This document shows, one piece after another, positions 62,268 to 64,000 of a DNA stretch of 64,000 nucleotides. The notes beneath the pieces were generated by a model, which was given only the letters and a program-made list of their open reading frames with translations, was not told the origin of the DNA and did not search any database. This DNA comes from Rhodococcoides kyotonense (GTDB lineage Bacteria > Actinomycetota > Actinomycetes > Mycobacteriales > Mycobacteriaceae), in contig NZ_LVHI01000039.1 of NCBI RefSeq assembly GCF_001645385.1, positions 1 through 64,000 of the forward strand, in the 5' to 3' direction. Both the position numbers and the translations under genes were made by a program. Position 1 is the stretch's first letter. Each line of letters begins with the position of its first letter.

Positions 62268-62365
62268 CCTGCGCGTCGACGCGGCCGCGTCGTGGTGTCG
62301 CCGACGACGCGTACCGTGGTCGAAGACCACTGAAGTCGAACGAGTAGGTCCGGAGAGTTCACCTC

Positions 62366-63523
62366 GTGCGATGGGACGACCGGCTGCGTCGCGAGCGCCT
62401 GGCGCAGACTCGGCTGGGGCACGACTGGATCGTTCTCGGCCGAACGCGTCGCGCGCTCCTACGCACGGCACTCGCCCTGATTCCACTCCTGCTCGTGCTG
62501 AATCTGTACTGGCAGCACGACGTCGCGCCCGAACAACGCAGACTCGCGTCGACGACTCCTCAGGTCGATCAGATCTTCGATGCAGCGGATCCTCGAGACC
62601 GCGCTACCGCCGTCGTCGACATGGTCGGACTGGGCAACGTCGATGCAGCACCGACCGCGATGTCGCTCCCTGCATTCGGTGCGATCGGCCGCGTCTGGGC
62701 GGTGCGCTACGACAACCGCGGTATCGACACCGAGGTGATCGGCCAGCTGATCGCCGCGCGCGCGAAGACCGCGGGGGTGAAGAACGTCGTGCTGGTCGGC
62801 CACAGCATGGGTGGCGTCGTCGCGCTCGAGGTCGCGCAGCATCTGTACGAGGACAGCGACGTCCGCGTGACCGGAATCGTGTTGGACTGCACGCCCCTCG
62901 ACCTGCACGCCGTGCGCGCAAGCAGTCGAGACGCAGGTGAGAACCTGTTGCGGTGGATCGGCTGGCTGCCGGGAGCGCGTGAGAGTCGCACGCTACGCAC
63001 CGTCGTCGAGATGGCCGCTCGCTCCGAGAGATTCGTCGACCTGCATTCGTCGTGGTACCCGAGAATCCACTGGGACGACGCCGTCGACGCGTTCGACGAA
63101 GTCATGCGGGACAAGATCCTGAACCCCTCGGCCGCGAGCAACGGGTTCATCGAGTCGCAGTTCAGGACCATCGTCGCGTCCGGCGCACTCGACAACCTCG
63201 ATGCGCTGAACCGCCCGGTCGACGGAAAGCCCAGTCCGGCAATCGTCTTCATGCGTCCCTCGATCGGACGCGCGGACGGCGTCGTCGACGTCGACTATTC
63301 GCAGTCGATCCTGTTCGACCGGGTAGGTGGATCCGACGGGCAGCTACGTGTCGTCCGCATGCCGGGAACCGGTCATGCGAATCCGCGCCAGGAACCGCAG
63401 CGGTACAACGATGCCGTCGTCGACCGTGTACTGCCGTTTCTCGAACCACGCGTGTTCTCGTCGGGCCGCTCGGCGCTCCCGGTGAGCGGCGACGTCACTC
63501 GTCGGACGACGTCGCCGGGGTGA
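62366..63523 (+). CDS. Alpha/beta hydrolase with N-terminal membrane anchor
   Basis: Protein of 385 residues. One N-terminal helix (RALLRTALALIPLLLVLNLYW) then an alpha/beta-hydrolase with nucleophile elbow VGHSMGGVVALE at about 148 and a late His in MPGTGHANPRQEP. A plausible secreted or membrane-tethered lipase/esterase. GTG start at 62366. A basic C-terminal tail follows the fold. Substrate unknown. Confidence 0.85.
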   Translation: MRWDDRLRRERLAQTRLGHDWIVLGRTRRALLRTALALIPLLLVLNLYWQHDVAPEQRRLASTTPQVDQIFDAADPRDRATAVVDMVGLGNVDAAPTAMSLPAFGAIGRVWAVRYDNRGIDTEVIGQLIAARAKTAGVKNVVLVGHSMGGVVALEVAQHLYEDSDVRVTGIVLDCTPLDLHAVRASSRDAGENLLRWIGWLPGARESRTLRTVVEMAARSERFVDLHSSWYPRIHWDDAVDAFDEVMRDKILNPSAASNGFIESQFRTIVASGALDNLDALNRPVDGKPSPAIVFMRPSIGRADGVVDVDYSQSILFDRVGGSDGQLRVVRMPGTGHANPRQEPQRYNDAVVDRVLPFLEPRVFSSGRSALPVSGDVTRRTTSPG

Positions 63524-63605
63524 CCGACGCTGCGGCGGCCCGCGACGCTATGGTCGTGACGGACACCCAGCGTGGATCCATCCGAAACCCCTCAGGAGTT
63601 ATCCG

Positions 63606-64000
63606 ATGCCCCACCCGTATCCGGTGCGCGAGATCGCGAGGCAAGCCGGCGTCAGCGAGGCGACCGTCGATCGCGTCCTGCACAAACGCCCAGGTGTGCG
63701 TGCCGGTACCGTCCTGCAGGTGGAACAGGCGATCGCCGACCTCGATCGTCAGCGCACGCAACTGAGGCTCTCCGGCCGGACGTTCATGGTCGACGTCGTG
63801 ATGGACACACCCAATCGATTCTCCCGTCTCGTGCGCGAGTCCCTCGAGGCCGAGCTTCCGGGCTTGCGGCCCGCGGCCATCCGCGCACGGTTTCATCTGA
63901 AGGAGGGTTGGCCGGTCGACGACCTCGTCGCGACCCTGGACTCCGTCGCCGCGAAGGGCAGCCACGGCGTCATCCTGAAAGCTCCGGACACACCTGCCGT
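63606..64000 (+). CDS. LacI-family transcriptional regulator (partial, cut by window end)
   Basis: The first 131 residues are visible. HTH VREIARQAGVSEATVDRVLHKRPGVRAGTVLQVEQAIADL at residues 6-45, then the start of a periplasmic-binding-type effector domain (MVDVVMDTPNRFSRLV, KGSHGVILKAPDTPA). AGGAG precedes the ATG. The rest lies beyond 64000. Probably regulates a sugar or polyol pathway next to it. Confidence 0.9.
   Translation, partial: MPHPYPVREIARQAGVSEATVDRVLHKRPGVRAGTVLQVEQAIADLDRQRTQLRLSGRTFMVDVVMDTPNRFSRLVRESLEAELPGLRPAAIRARFHLKEGWPVDDLVATLDSVAAKGSHGVILKAPDTPA

Noticed and set aside
59609..62347. 912-codon plus-strand open frame
   Set aside because: Its central part is antisense to the FAD dehydrogenase, and it then runs through the PIG-L gene in the wrong frame.

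Overview
The window looks like chromosome from a high-GC, mycolic-acid-type actinobacterium, most likely Rhodococcus or a close relative. Evidence for this: GarA with its ETTSVF phosphorylation motif, a GuaB1-type IMPDH relative, long-form malate synthase G, a fully dissected gcv region, IdeR-like iron boxes and an F420-type nitroreductase fold. From ndh (15663) to the CDP-alcohol phosphatidyltransferase (58548) the gene content recalls the Mycobacterium tuberculosis Rv1822-Rv1854c neighbourhood (ndh, urease, PaaI thioesterase, BlaI/M56, gnd, guaB1, two CNNM proteins, glcB, VWA protein, gcvP, MerR, DUF151, MerR, garA, gcvH, DUF881, DUF1290, DUF881, pgsA-like). That synteny is from memory, not from a search. 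Local insertions include an iron-chelate transporter, an MprF-like/esterase pair, a DEAD-box helicase, a DUF4262 protein, a DMT transporter and a metallophosphoesterase.

1-8384: a TetR regulator faces a hydrolase-SDR pair across two copies of TTGAAT-N3-ATTCAA. Then come an EamA exporter with a divergent CGNR regulator, and a HelD/HelR-type helicase preceded by a perfect inverted repeat resembling the rifamycin-associated element. These are followed by a frameshifted VOC gene, a HugZ/DUF2470 protein and a nitroreductase. 8385-11370: a CUT2 sugar ABC operon (lipoprotein, permease, single-domain ATPase) with an intercistronic hairpin, a terminator and a CRP/GlxR-like site at its promoter. 11520-15377: four overlapping genes for two polytopic membrane proteins, a one-TM peptide and a cupredoxin-like lipoprotein, which I cannot assign to a known system.

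15663-23726: ndh, then a compact urease operon on the minus strand (fused ureAB, ureC, ureF, ureG, ureD and a terminal ArsR-family gene with a His-rich tail), preceded by a DUF6986 aldolase and a PaaI thioesterase. 23896-32241: an iron region with IdeR-like boxes and an RDD-FecCD fusion permease, FecCD permease and ATPase, then an MprF-like aminoacyl-lipid synthase paired with a membrane esterase.

32370-49374: BlaI/M56 pair with a dyad operator, a DEAD-box helicase whose C-terminal tandem repeat carries a frameshifting 7-bp deletion, gnd, DUF4262, DMT transporter, guaB1, two CNNM proteins behind a roughly 300-nt leader, malate synthase G, an SBP-VWA protein and a metallophosphoesterase. 49379-58548: gcvP behind a tandem glycine riboswitch, then the regulator/garA/gcvH/DUF881 block. 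58580-64000: Nudix hydrolase, Ddn-like protein, FAD dehydrogenase, PIG-L deacetylase, alpha/beta hydrolase and a LacI-family regulator cut by the window edge. I saw no tRNA, rRNA, CRISPR array, insertion sequence or prophage.
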